NCBI RefSeq assembly: GCF_001273845.1
Contig: NZ_JHBW01000089.1
Coordinates: 1-64,000 of the forward strand
Reading direction: 5' to 3'
Length of the DNA stretch: 64,000 nt
DNA from: Leucobacter musarum subsp. musarum
GTDB taxonomy: Bacteria; Actinomycetota; Actinomycetes; Actinomycetales; Microbacteriaceae
Position numbers and translations under genes: made by a program. Below the pieces are notes generated by a model. That model was not told where the DNA came from and made no database searches. It was given only the letters and a program-made list of their open reading frames with translations. Positions 42,232-51,169 of the stretch are shown in pieces (position 1 is the stretch's first letter; every line of letters begins with the position of its first letter).

Positions 42232-43881
42232 ATGCAACTCGATCTGATCCTCACCGCGCGCGAAATTCTTACCCTCGACCCCGCGCGACCGATCGCCACC
42301 GCGGTCGGCGTCATCAACGGCCGCATCGTCGGTTTCGATGACGAGCTCACCGGCCTCGACGCCGTGCAGCGCCTCGACTTCCCGGAGGCCTGCGTCACTC
42401 CCGGTCTCATCGACGCGCACTGCCACACCGCGTGGTGGGGTCTCGGGCTCGCGTCGGTCGACCTGAGCGTGGTGCGCGGGCTCGACGAGCTCTACGCGCA
42501 GATCGAGGCGGAGGTCGCCCGGCTCGACGCTCTCGGTGACCCCGACGCGTGGGTGCACGGCACCGGATTCAACCAGGCCCACCACGGTGGCGCCTTCCCT
42601 GACATCGCCCGGCTCGACGCCATCACCGGCGAGCGCCCGATGTACCTACGCCACACCTCGGGGCACGCGTCGATCACGAACACAGCCACCCTGCGCCTCG
42701 TTGGTGCCCTCGAACCCGGCTTCGAAAACCCGACGGGCGGCGTCGTGGTGCGCGATGGCCCCGGATCGCCAACGGGGCTCGTAGAGGAGGCCGCGCAAGG
42801 GCTCGTGCAGGCGCTGCTGCTGCCGTACTCGACCGAGCGCCTCGTCGAGGCACTCGAAGCCGCGACCGTGCGCTACGCCGCGCAGGGCATCACGAGCTTC
42901 ACCGAAGCGGGCGTCGGCGGCGGGTGGATCGGTCACAGCCCCATCGAGGTCGCCGCGTACCAGGCGGCCGCCGAGCGCGGCGCGCTGCACGCCCGCGCCC
43001 AGCTGATGCCCGCGATCGACGCGCTGCGCCCCCTCACCGGGCACGCCGCAGACTTCGCCCGCGAGGGTGCCGGGGCCGGGCTCGACCTCGGTATCCGCGC
43101 CGGGTTCGGCGACGATCTCGTGCGCTTCGGGCACGTCAAGGTGTTCCTCGACGGTTCGCTGCTCGGCGCGACCGCGGCCGTCACCGAGGACTACTGCGGC
43201 CACGACCACAACACGGGGTACCTGCTCGACGACCCCGCGGTGTACCGAGAGCGCGCCCTCGGCGCGTACCGGGCCGGCTGGCCCCTCGCGCTGCACGCGA
43301 TCGGCGACGCCGCGATCGACCTCGCACTCGACCTCATCGAGGAGGCGCAGGATCGCTACGGTCGCCGCGACGCACCCTGCCGTGTGGAGCACTTCGGCAT
43401 TGCGCGCCCCGACCAGGTCGAGCGCGCCGGGCGTCTCGGGCTCGCGGTGACGCCGCAGGCCGGGTTCATCGGTGCGTTCGGCGCGCAGATGGCGGAGCGC
43501 GTCGGGCCCGAGCGCGAATCGTGGCTGTACCGCGGCCGCTCGGTGATCGACGCCGGCATCATTCTCGCCGGATCCTCAGATTTGCCCGTCGCCGACAACA
43601 ACCTGCGGCGCGGCATGCAGGCCGCCATCGATCGCCGCACCGAGGCGGGCACCGCGCTCGCACCCGAAGAAGCGATCACTCCCGACGAGGCGCTGCGCAC
43701 GCACACCGAGTGGGCCGCCCGGGCCACCGGCCAGATCGCCGACAAGGGCACCCTCGAGCGCGGCAAGCTCGCCGACTTCACCGTGTTCTCCGATTCCCCG
43801 CTGACCGCGCCGCGCGTCGCCGACCTCGACATCGTCGCCACGGTGCTCGGCGGCGAGCTGAGCTACGACGCACGATCCTGA
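42232..43881 (+). CDS. YtcJ-like metal-dependent amidohydrolase, second copy
   Basis: A 549-residue amidohydrolase-superfamily enzyme. The metal motif is GLIDAHCHT with His63 and His65; DGSLLGATAAVTED and ALHAIGDAAIDLALDLI follow, then ILAGSSDLPVADNN with the catalytic Asp region. It has the same architecture as the enzyme at 33452-35239, with clear divergence. The ATG at 42232 follows GAAGGGGA, 11 bp after the ThDP-enzyme stop, so the two are co-transcribed. The open frame overlapping the previous gene is not used. Confidence 0.86.
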   Translation: MQLDLILTAREILTLDPARPIATAVGVINGRIVGFDDELTGLDAVQRLDFPEACVTPGLIDAHCHTAWWGLGLASVDLSVVRGLDELYAQIEAEVARLDALGDPDAWVHGTGFNQAHHGGAFPDIARLDAITGERPMYLRHTSGHASITNTATLRLVGALEPGFENPTGGVVVRDGPGSPTGLVEEAAQGLVQALLLPYSTERLVEALEAATVRYAAQGITSFTEAGVGGGWIGHSPIEVAAYQAAAERGALHARAQLMPAIDALRPLTGHAADFAREGAGAGLDLGIRAGFGDDLVRFGHVKVFLDGSLLGATAAVTEDYCGHDHNTGYLLDDPAVYRERALGAYRAGWPLALHAIGDAAIDLALDLIEEAQDRYGRRDAPCRVEHFGIARPDQVERAGRLGLAVTPQAGFIGAFGAQMAERVGPERESWLYRGRSVIDAGIILAGSSDLPVADNNLRRGMQAAIDRRTEAGTALAPEEAITPDEALRTHTEWAARATGQIADKGTLERGKLADFTVFSDSPLTAPRVADLDIVATVLGGELSYDARS

Positions 43882-43950
43882 GCCGCGCCGCGCTTGTCTG
43901 CCTCTGCACCAACCCAGCACCGCACCCCGCCCGCGCCGAAAGGACCCCTC

Positions 43951-45216
43951 ATGACGCAGCACCACGATGACGCCTTCCTCGCCGACTGGGCCGTGCACTC
44001 CCGCTTCGGCGCGGTGCCCGAGACGAACGGCGTCGACCGGCAGGCTGCCAGCGCGGCCGACGGCGAGCAGCGCGCGTGGTTCGCTGAGTTGCTGACGGCG
44101 CACGGCTTCACGGTCGAGCGCGATGCAATCGGCAACCAGTTCGGGCTGCTCGAGCTCGTGCCGGGAGCTCCCTACGTCGTGACCGGGTCGCACATGGACT
44201 CGCAGCCGACCGCGGGCCGCTTCGACGGGGCGTACGGGGTGATGGCTTCGGCGCATGCGTGCTTCCGCGTCGCCGACGAGCTGCGCGCCGATCCCTCGGC
44301 CGCGCGCGTGAACCTCGCCGTGGTCAACTGGTTCAACGAGGAGGGCTCGCGCTTCAAACCCTCCATGATGGGCAGTTCGGTGTTCACGGGCAAGCTGCCG
44401 CTCGCCGACGCGCTTGCGACGACCGATCCGCACGGCGTGACCGTCGCTGACGCGCTCGGTGCACTCGGCGAGCTCGGCGACGGCGACGTCTTCGGTGGAG
44501 CGTCGGGCCGCGAGGTCGCGTCGTACGCGGAGATTCACGTGCAGCAGGGGCGCAGCATGGAAGAAGATGGTGTGACCATCGGCCTCGTCGACGCGACGTG
44601 GGCGGCGCACAAGTTCGAGTTCCGCGTGACCGGTGCGCAGGCGCACAGCGGGTCGACGCTCATGGAAGACCGTCGCGACGCGCTGCTCGGCGCCGCCCGT
44701 CTCGTGGTCGCCGCCCGCGAGCTCGTCGACGAATTCGAGCCCGGCCAGCTGCACACCGCGTGCGGCGAGCTCAACGTCTACCCGAACTCGCCGGTGGTCG
44801 TCGCCAGCGAGGTCGAGCTGCTCCTCGACCTGCGGTCGCCGAGCGCCGAGGTGATCCGCCAGGCCCACGCCTCGCTGCAGCGCACGATCGAGCGCGTGCA
44901 GCGCGAAGATCGCGTCGAAATCGCCGTCACCGCAGAGCACAGCTGGGATCGCAACCCCTACCCCGAGAACGGTGTCGAATTGGCGCGCGAGGTCGCGGTC
45001 GAGCTCGGTCTCACGCACGACCGCGTCATGACCGTTGCCGGGCACGACTCGACCAACATGAAAGACACCGTGCCCACGGTCATGCTCTTCGTGCCGAGCG
45101 TCGCGGGGGTTTCGCACAACCTCGACGAGTTCACCGAAGAGCCCGACCTCATCGCCGGGGTGGATCACCTCACCGGCGTCGTGCGCCGCCTCGCCGGTGG
45201 GGCGCTGCTCGACTGA
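43951..45216 (+). CDS. M20 family amidohydrolase (allantoate amidohydrolase/N-carbamoylase type)
   Basis: A 421-residue hydrolase close to the allantoate amidohydrolase, beta-ureidopropionase and N-carbamoyl-L-amino-acid hydrolase group. Metal-site residues are His81 in GSHMDSQP, Asp92 in GRFDGAYGV, Glu130/Glu131 in NEEGSRF, His in YAEIHVQQG, and His in GVSHNLDEF near the end. The substrate is probably an N-carbamoyl or ureido compound; the exact one is unknown. The ATG at 43951 follows GAAAGGA, 69 bp after the amidohydrolase. It is the last gene of the ThDP enzyme-amidohydrolase-M20 run, convergent with the SDR. Confidence 0.88.
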   Translation: MTQHHDDAFLADWAVHSRFGAVPETNGVDRQAASAADGEQRAWFAELLTAHGFTVERDAIGNQFGLLELVPGAPYVVTGSHMDSQPTAGRFDGAYGVMASAHACFRVADELRADPSAARVNLAVVNWFNEEGSRFKPSMMGSSVFTGKLPLADALATTDPHGVTVADALGALGELGDGDVFGGASGREVASYAEIHVQQGRSMEEDGVTIGLVDATWAAHKFEFRVTGAQAHSGSTLMEDRRDALLGAARLVVAARELVDEFEPGQLHTACGELNVYPNSPVVVASEVELLLDLRSPSAEVIRQAHASLQRTIERVQREDRVEIAVTAEHSWDRNPYPENGVELAREVAVELGLTHDRVMTVAGHDSTNMKDTVPTVMLFVPSVAGVSHNLDEFTEEPDLIAGVDHLTGVVRRLAGGALLD

Positions 45217-45229
45217 GCCGAGTTGCCGG

Positions 45230-46042
45230 TCAGCCGCGTTCCTCCTGGATCGCATTGCCGCCGTCGACAACGATGAGCTGGCCCGTGACGTACGAGGCGC
45301 CCGGCGAGCACAGGAAGGCGACGACCGCGGCAACCTCGTCGGCGCTGCCCGACCTGCCGAGCGGAGTCGCGTCGCCCATGCGCACCTCGTGCTCGGTCGC
45401 TGAGCCGGTGGCGATCCACCCGGGAGCGACCGCGTTCGACGTCGTGCCGTGCGGGGCCGCATCGATCGCCACGGACCGGGTGAGCCCCACGAGCCCGGCC
45501 TTCGCCGCGTGGTAGCCGACGTCGCCGCCGTAGGCGAGCACCGGCCCTGAGACCGACGCTACGTTGACGATGCGGCCGTGCGCTGAGGCGTTCACCAGCG
45601 GCAGCGCCGCCTGCGTCACGAGCATGGCCGTGGTGAGGTTGCGCGACAGCGACAGATTCCACTGCTCGATCGCGATGTCGTCGATGCCGGCGGGCTGCTG
45701 CGGGTCGGAAATCGACGTCATGCCGGCGTTGTTCACGACCGCGTCGAGGCGCCCGAACTTGGAGCGCGCGGCGTCGACGAGGCGTTGCACGTCTGCTGGC
45801 ACAGTGAGGTCAGCGATGACGGAGTGCACGTGCGGTGCGGTGTCGGCGAGTGCTCCTTCGAGCAGTTCGTCGCGGCGGTCGTGAATGCGTTCGGTGGTCG
45901 CCGTGATGACGAGATCGAATCCGGCGGCACGGAGCTGGCGCGCGGTGGCGAAGCCGATGCCGGTGGCGGATCCGGCCCCCGTGATCACCGCGACAGGGTT
46001 CGGGCCGACGGGAGCGGATGCGGTCTCGCGTGATGAGGTCAT
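45230..46042 (-). CDS. short-chain dehydrogenase/reductase
   Basis: A 270-residue classical SDR. The NAD(P) motif is GAGSATGIGFATA (one residue longer than the usual TGxxxGxG), then NNAGMTS. Catalytic residues are Ser in NVASVSG and Tyr/Lys in VGYHAAKAG. The C-terminus LIVVDGGNAI is typical. The substrate is unknown. It converges on the M20 gene with only 13 bp between stops, and is divergent from the LuxR gene. The ATG at 46042 has a weak ribosome site. The much longer frame upstream runs through the palindrome at 46130 and is not coding. Confidence 0.88.
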   Translation of the reverse strand: MTSSRETASAPVGPNPVAVITGAGSATGIGFATARQLRAAGFDLVITATTERIHDRRDELLEGALADTAPHVHSVIADLTVPADVQRLVDAARSKFGRLDAVVNNAGMTSISDPQQPAGIDDIAIEQWNLSLSRNLTTAMLVTQAALPLVNASAHGRIVNVASVSGPVLAYGGDVGYHAAKAGLVGLTRSVAIDAAPHGTTSNAVAPGWIATGSATEHEVRMGDATPLGRSGSADEVAAVVAFLCSPGASYVTGQLIVVDGGNAIQEERG

Positions 46043-46129
46043 ACGCTGACTGTAATTGCTCGTGCCGCGCCGCGCTCGACGCGCCCCACCGCTGCCTTTC
46101 CACACCCCAGCCCCGCCCCGCCCCGCAGT

Positions 46130-46204
46130 GCGAATCGGTGTCAATAATTGCTGCAATATGGGCCAATTCGCGTCCCAGAACAGCAATTTTTGACACCGAT
46201 TCGC
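46130..46204. repeat. 24-bp inverted repeat between SDR and LuxR genes
   Basis: Arms 46130-46153 and 46181-46204 match at 23 of 24 positions, with a 27-base interior that itself contains GCCAATTCGCG. The element is A+T-richer than its surroundings. No gene lies in 46043-46309. It may be a large operator, but its size is closer to an intergenic palindromic element. Confidence 0.7.
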
Positions 46205-46309
46205 AGGGCAGTGGGCCGCGGCGCGTGATCGGCGCGCCGGCTCGGCAGCGGGACAGCTTGCCACGCGTGCCTCTATCGGCGGCGCATACCTGGGCCATAG
46301 GCTTGCGAG

Positions 46310-49015
46310 GTGCCCTACACCTCTGCAGACGCATCGCATCGAGACGCTCCGCGCAACGTCGCCGGCAGCACGGCGCGCAATGCCGCCGTTGACTCGGCCC
46401 ACGCTTCCGCGCGGAATGCGATCCAGCAGAGCCCCGAGTTCCCGTCGCGCGCCGACGCCGCGGCGCGGGCTCGCGAGCAGTGGGACGCGGGATCGCCACT
46501 CGTCGTGCTGGGCGAGCCCGGGAGCGGGCGCACGACGTTCGCGGATCGCCTGCTGCAGGGGCGGGCGGGCGGGGTGCGGCGCATCACCGGAGTGCCTCAG
46601 CTCGCCGACGTGCCGTTCGCGGCGCTCGCCGCGGTGCTCGCGGGTGTGCCCGGAGTCGCCGGTTCCGCGGAGTCGCCGGCACGTCTCATCGCGGCACTGG
46701 CGCGCGAGAGCGTGGATGCGGCCTCCGTATCCGGAGTGCTCGTGATCGACGACGCCGACTGGATCGACGAGGCCAGCGCGGCGGTGTTCGCGCAGGCGGC
46801 AACCGACGGGCCGGTGCGCCTGGTGGTGCTCGGTACACGTCTCGATCGCCTGCCCTCTCCTCTGCGCGCCTTCGCGCTCGACGCCGCCCTCGTCGAGCTG
46901 GCCCCGCTCGAACTGGATGATGCCGCGATCTTGGTGGAGCGCGTGTTCGGCGGCGTGGTCACGCTGCATGACGTCGACCACCTGCGTCGTCTCGGAGGCG
47001 GCAATGCGCGTTTCGTGCACGAGCTCGCCCGCGACGCACTCGAGAACGGCGGGCTGCGTGAGGTGCACGGCTACCTCGCCTTGCGTGAGGAGTGGCGACC
47101 GCACGGTCGTCGCATCGGCGAACTCATCACGCTGCGACTTGCGCACCAGCCAGTCGAGGTGCGCGACGCGGTCGAGATGCTCGCGGTCACGGGCGAGATC
47201 TCCCTGACACTCGCGGAAGACCTCGTGGCGCCGGCAGACCTCGACGCCGGCCTCGCGCTCGGCCTGATCGAGATGTCACTCGTCTCGACTGCCGACGGAG
47301 TCGGCCGCGATGAAGTCGTGCGCATCAGCGGCGGCCTCACCCCGCAGACCCTGCTCGCCCAGCTGCCGCAACGCCGACTGCAGCAGCATGCCGGGCGCGC
47401 GCTCGAACATGCTCAGCGTCTGCATCCCGCCAGCCGACTGACGGTGGGCCTGCACGCCATGCGCGCGGGAGTGCGCCTCGACGCGGACGTGCGCGAAGCA
47501 CTGGCGATCCAGAGCCTCGCGGCCCGCCAATTCGAAGTGACCATCGCCCTCACGGAGCGTCTCGACGCCGATCCGCTGCCCGACCCGCTGCGGCGCTTGC
47601 GTGCGCACGCGCTGTTCGAGACCGGGCGCCACGACGAAGCACTGACGTTGCTGGCGCCGCTGCTGCAGGCCGCCGACCCCGAAGCACGCGCGCAGGCCGC
47701 GACGATGCTCTCGGCGCTGGGCCGCTCCGATCAAGCGGACGAGCTGCTGCAGCCGGCGCCCGGAGACGACCCTCACTGGGCCGCAGAACTGGGCGCGCAC
47801 CGCGATGTGCTCCGCGCCCGCGCCGGAGTTCCGGTGCCCGAGGCGACGCTGCGCGCGCACGCGGCGACCGCATCGCTCGGGCGCGACACCCGGGCCGCGG
47901 CACTGCAGACCGCCCTCTTCGCGGCGGTGCACGGCGGGCGAGCGGGCGACACCGCTGGCGAGATCGTGGCGCTGATGGTCTCGCCGGCGTGGCAAGACAT
48001 TCCCGTCTCGGAGCAGGGCAATCTGCTCATCACGTACTTCATGGCCGCACGCGCGCTCGGCTCGAATGCGCAGCTCGACATCGGCTTGTCAGACGACGAC
48101 TGGGCAACGCTGCAGATTCCACCGGGGCTCTATCTGGGGGCGGAAGGCGTGCAACGGCTCGAACGCGGCGATGCGATGGCTGCGCGCGAACTGCTCTGGC
48201 AGGCGCTCGCGGTGCTCGGCGACGACAACCGATTCGGCATCACGGCGTACTTCGCGGCGGCAGGTGCCGCGGCGTGCGCGCACCTGGGTGATCGTGCGCA
48301 CGCCGAGCAGCTGCGAGCCGCCGCCACCGCCGCGCTCCGGGTGGGTGGCACCCTGCAGAGCGAAGCGGAGCGGATGCTGCTCGCCGCCGACCTCCTGCTC
48401 GATGGGAACTCCCACGCGACTGATCGATGGCGGCATCAGCTCGCGCGGGCGCACGAGCACGAGGAGTGGTACGTCGTGCTGCGGCTGCTGCACGATGGCT
48501 GGCGCTGGGGTCTCCACGATGATCTCGACGCACTGCACGACGCGGCGACGCGGGTGCAGGGGCCGCTCGCCGACGCGCTCGGAGAGTACGCGCGAGCCAT
48601 CGGCGGTGACGATGCCGCGCTCACCCGTGCGCTGCAGTCGCATCTCGCGCTCGACCAGCACCTGTTCGCGGGTGAATGCGCGATGGCAGCGGTACGTGCC
48701 GCACGCGCCGATCGGCGCGGCCGCCCGTCGAACGCATCGATCGAGCCGGCGATTCTCGGATTGAGTGAGCTGACCGGCGTCGATACGCCGGTGCTCGGTC
48801 GCGTGCGCATCGACGCCGAGCTGCTGTCAGCCCGAGAGCACGAGGTGTGCCTGCTTGCCCATGCCGGATCGAGTAGTGCGCGCATCGCCGAGCAGCTCTA
48901 CTTGTCGGCGCGCACGGTCGAGGGGCACCTGCAGCGCGCATTCGCGAAGCTCGGGATCGACAGTCGCCAGCAACTCGCCCCGCCTGCGGAACGCGCGGTG
49001 GCACCCACTACCTGA
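46310..49015 (+). CDS. large LuxR-type (LAL) transcriptional regulator with N-terminal ATPase
   Basis: A 901-residue regulator. An AAA-type ATPase occupies the N-terminal part: Walker A GEPGSGRTT at 68-76 and Walker B VLVIDDADW at 143-151. A long helical TPR-like region without recognised enzyme motifs follows. The C-terminal LuxR helix-turn-helix is LSAREHEVCLLAHAGSSSARIAEQLYLSARTVEGHLQRAFAKLGI, about residues 838-885. LAL proteins usually activate sugar or secondary-metabolite genes; the target here is unknown. The start is GTG 46310 without a strong ribosome site, so a later start before residue 45 is possible. Confidence 0.88.
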   Translation: MPYTSADASHRDAPRNVAGSTARNAAVDSAHASARNAIQQSPEFPSRADAAARAREQWDAGSPLVVLGEPGSGRTTFADRLLQGRAGGVRRITGVPQLADVPFAALAAVLAGVPGVAGSAESPARLIAALARESVDAASVSGVLVIDDADWIDEASAAVFAQAATDGPVRLVVLGTRLDRLPSPLRAFALDAALVELAPLELDDAAILVERVFGGVVTLHDVDHLRRLGGGNARFVHELARDALENGGLREVHGYLALREEWRPHGRRIGELITLRLAHQPVEVRDAVEMLAVTGEISLTLAEDLVAPADLDAGLALGLIEMSLVSTADGVGRDEVVRISGGLTPQTLLAQLPQRRLQQHAGRALEHAQRLHPASRLTVGLHAMRAGVRLDADVREALAIQSLAARQFEVTIALTERLDADPLPDPLRRLRAHALFETGRHDEALTLLAPLLQAADPEARAQAATMLSALGRSDQADELLQPAPGDDPHWAAELGAHRDVLRARAGVPVPEATLRAHAATASLGRDTRAAALQTALFAAVHGGRAGDTAGEIVALMVSPAWQDIPVSEQGNLLITYFMAARALGSNAQLDIGLSDDDWATLQIPPGLYLGAEGVQRLERGDAMAARELLWQALAVLGDDNRFGITAYFAAAGAAACAHLGDRAHAEQLRAAATAALRVGGTLQSEAERMLLAADLLLDGNSHATDRWRHQLARAHEHEEWYVVLRLLHDGWRWGLHDDLDALHDAATRVQGPLADALGEYARAIGGDDAALTRALQSHLALDQHLFAGECAMAAVRAARADRRGRPSNASIEPAILGLSELTGVDTPVLGRVRIDAELLSAREHEVCLLAHAGSSSARIAEQLYLSARTVEGHLQRAFAKLGIDSRQQLAPPAERAVAPTT

Positions 49016-49113
49016 TCCTGGCGCGAGCACTACGCTATTGCGCCGCCGGCCGACTGCGGCGTGCGCACGCGGTGTCACACTCTGAGGGTTCCCGCCTGCT
49101 TCGAGAGAGTGTG

Positions 49114-50661
49114 ATGCCCATGTTTTCCCTCGTCCATGAACCCCGTCGCGCGCCGCGCCGCGTGATCGTCGTGTGCGCCGCCGCCGGTGCACTGGCACTG
49201 CTGCTGGCGGGTTGCACGTCGCCACCGAACTCCGACGCAGGCTCCGAGAGCGCTGCGCAGCAGGCGGCATTCTCCGAGTACTACGACCAAGAGATCTCCT
49301 GGGGCGAGTGCAACGATGATTTCGGTATCTCAGCCGATGCGGCGAAACGCATGCAAGAGGCCGAGATGCCCATTGATCGCTTCGAGTGCGGGCATGTCTC
49401 CGCACCGATCGACTGGGCCGATCCCGAGAACTCGGAGTCGATTTCGCTGGCCGTCAATCGCCTCCCTGCTGAGGCGGAGACCTCGTCGGGCGCACTGCTC
49501 GTGAACCCCGGTGGACCGGGTGGCAGCGGGTTCGACTTGGCATTGTCGATGTCGACCATGCCCGAGTTCTCGCGGGTGACGCAGCAGTACGATCTCGTCG
49601 GGTTCGATCCCCGAGGCATCGCTCGCTCAACCCCCATCGAGTGCGACATCGACTCGAACATCCCAGAGGTGCAGATCAGCCTCTGTGCAGATGAGAACCC
49701 GCTGGCGCTGACCATGGGTACGAGCCAGGTCGCGCGCGACATGGACCTGCTGCGCCATCTCTCGAGCGACCCTGAGCTGCACTATCTCGGCTACTCCTAC
49801 GGCACCATGCTGGGGGCGACCTACTCCACGATCTTCCCTGAACGAGTCGGGCGCATGGTGCTCGACAGTGCCGAGAGCGCACATTGGGCGGGGCTCGAGG
49901 GCAGCTTCGATCAGCGCGTGGCGATCGTCGAAGCAACGGAGACCATGCTCGATCAGTGCGAAGCCGACTTCGCGTTGGGTCGCTGCCCGCTGCCTGACGC
50001 CACGACACGCAGTGCGCAGATTGCAGAACTCGATGAACAGCCGCTCGTCGCGACCGACGGCTTCGAGGTCGACTCGAGCGGCATGTACACGTTCCTTACC
50101 TCAGCCCTCTATGGCGGTGCGGCCTCACGTGCCATTTCTCTCGATATGGCGGGCAGCGCTCTTTCGGGCGAGCAAGACGGCATCGACGCCATCGCACAGG
50201 TCGTCGGAAGCGGCGGTGCGAATGTCGGTCTCGCCGGTACGATCGTGCGCTGCCATTCGTTCCCTGCGGATGCCGATGTGCCCGGCTTGATCGCACACAT
50301 GAAGGAAGTCGGGGTCCCTGAAGAACTCGGCGGCCCCGAGATCACTGACGAGGTACTGCGCGAGTTCATCGACCTCGGGTGCGATGCCCTGCCCGTCAGC
50401 GGTGACGACATCACCGACACGTTCACGAACGCGGGCGACTCCACGATTCTCGTCATGGGAGTGACCGGCGACCACGCGACGCCGTACACGGGTGCTCAGC
50501 AGTTGACCGAAGAGCTCGGCAACGCGCGCCTGCTCACCCTCGAGGGCCAGGGGCACGGTGCGTCATTCGCCAATCGCTCGACCTGCGCGGACGCTGCCGC
50601 GACGCAGTACCTGCTCAAGGGCGAGCTCCCGGCAGAAGGCACGGTGTGCACTGATGACTGA
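49114..50661 (+). CDS. secreted alpha/beta-hydrolase lipoprotein (tripeptidyl-aminopeptidase-like)
   Basis: A 515-residue exported hydrolase. The lipoprotein signal ends in LLAGCT. Catalytic residues are Ser in GYSYGTMLG, Asp in GVTGDHATP and His in GQGHGAS, with the TAP-like C-terminal domain. The oxyanion region is NPGGPGGSGFD. Relatives in actinomycetes are extracellular tripeptidyl aminopeptidases and proline iminopeptidases. I chose the ATG at 49114, five bases after GAGAGAG. An ATG six bases further and a GTG at 49072 are also in frame. Its end overlaps the LSRTG gene by 8 bp. Confidence 0.88.
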   Translation: MPMFSLVHEPRRAPRRVIVVCAAAGALALLLAGCTSPPNSDAGSESAAQQAAFSEYYDQEISWGECNDDFGISADAAKRMQEAEMPIDRFECGHVSAPIDWADPENSESISLAVNRLPAEAETSSGALLVNPGGPGGSGFDLALSMSTMPEFSRVTQQYDLVGFDPRGIARSTPIECDIDSNIPEVQISLCADENPLALTMGTSQVARDMDLLRHLSSDPELHYLGYSYGTMLGATYSTIFPERVGRMVLDSAESAHWAGLEGSFDQRVAIVEATETMLDQCEADFALGRCPLPDATTRSAQIAELDEQPLVATDGFEVDSSGMYTFLTSALYGGAASRAISLDMAGSALSGEQDGIDAIAQVVGSGGANVGLAGTIVRCHSFPADADVPGLIAHMKEVGVPEELGGPEITDEVLREFIDLGCDALPVSGDDITDTFTNAGDSTILVMGVTGDHATPYTGAQQLTEELGNARLLTLEGQGHGASFANRSTCADAAATQYLLKGELPAEGTVCTDD

Positions 50662-51169
50662 ACCGAATGTACAGACGAGAAGGATGCGTTCGCTGAGGCG
50701 CGGGGCGGCGATCGCTGGCGCGGTGACGTTCTTCGTGACCGCATTCGGCGGTGCGACCGCTGCAACGGCCGCGCCGCAACCGATCGAAATCGTCGAGCAG
50801 GCCCCCGAGGGGACGACGCGGCTCTGGCTCGACCTCGAAAGCGGAGATGGCGTGGCGCCCGGCTCCACTGCGATACAGCAGGCACTCTCGCGCACCGGGG
50901 CGTCGGCTCCGGTCGACCTCCTCATCGCCGGTGGGGCGCTGCTGCTGACCGCTGCAACGTTCGAGGTGCTCCGCCGACGTCGAGCCTGCGTGGCTGATCC
51001 CGGAATCGAGGGGCAGGCCCATGGGGCGTCGGAATCACTCGCGGCACTGGCGCGGCGCACGATGGCTCACGCGTTGCCGTACCCGCCATCAGCTCCGCGA
51101 ACAAGCGACGGCGCACGGCCTCAGCCGAGGCCGAACAGCTGCCGTGGATGCGTGAGGCGCCAGAAGTAG
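50654..51169 (+). CDS. small exported protein with LSRTG sorting signal and unusual tail
   Basis: A 171-residue product. A signal peptide (MRSLRRGAAIAGAV..., cleavage near residue 40) precedes a mature part of only about 38 residues. Then come LSRTG at 78-82, a hydrophobic helix (LLIAGGALLLTAATFEVL) and RRRR at 107-110. This is the sorting-signal layout seen in the large LARTG protein at 1203-4790. A real sortase substrate normally ends there, yet the frame continues 61 residues and overlaps the convergent carboxypeptidase gene by 49 bp. The tail (PRTSDGARPQPRP...) is not protein-like. This suggests a lost stop codon or small frameshift. The start overlaps the hydrolase stop, so the genes are coupled. 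Confidence 0.6.
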   Translation: MTEPNVQTRRMRSLRRGAAIAGAVTFFVTAFGGATAATAAPQPIEIVEQAPEGTTRLWLDLESGDGVAPGSTAIQQALSRTGASAPVDLLIAGGALLLTAATFEVLRRRRACVADPGIEGQAHGASESLAALARRTMAHALPYPPSAPRTSDGARPQPRPNSCRGCVRRQK

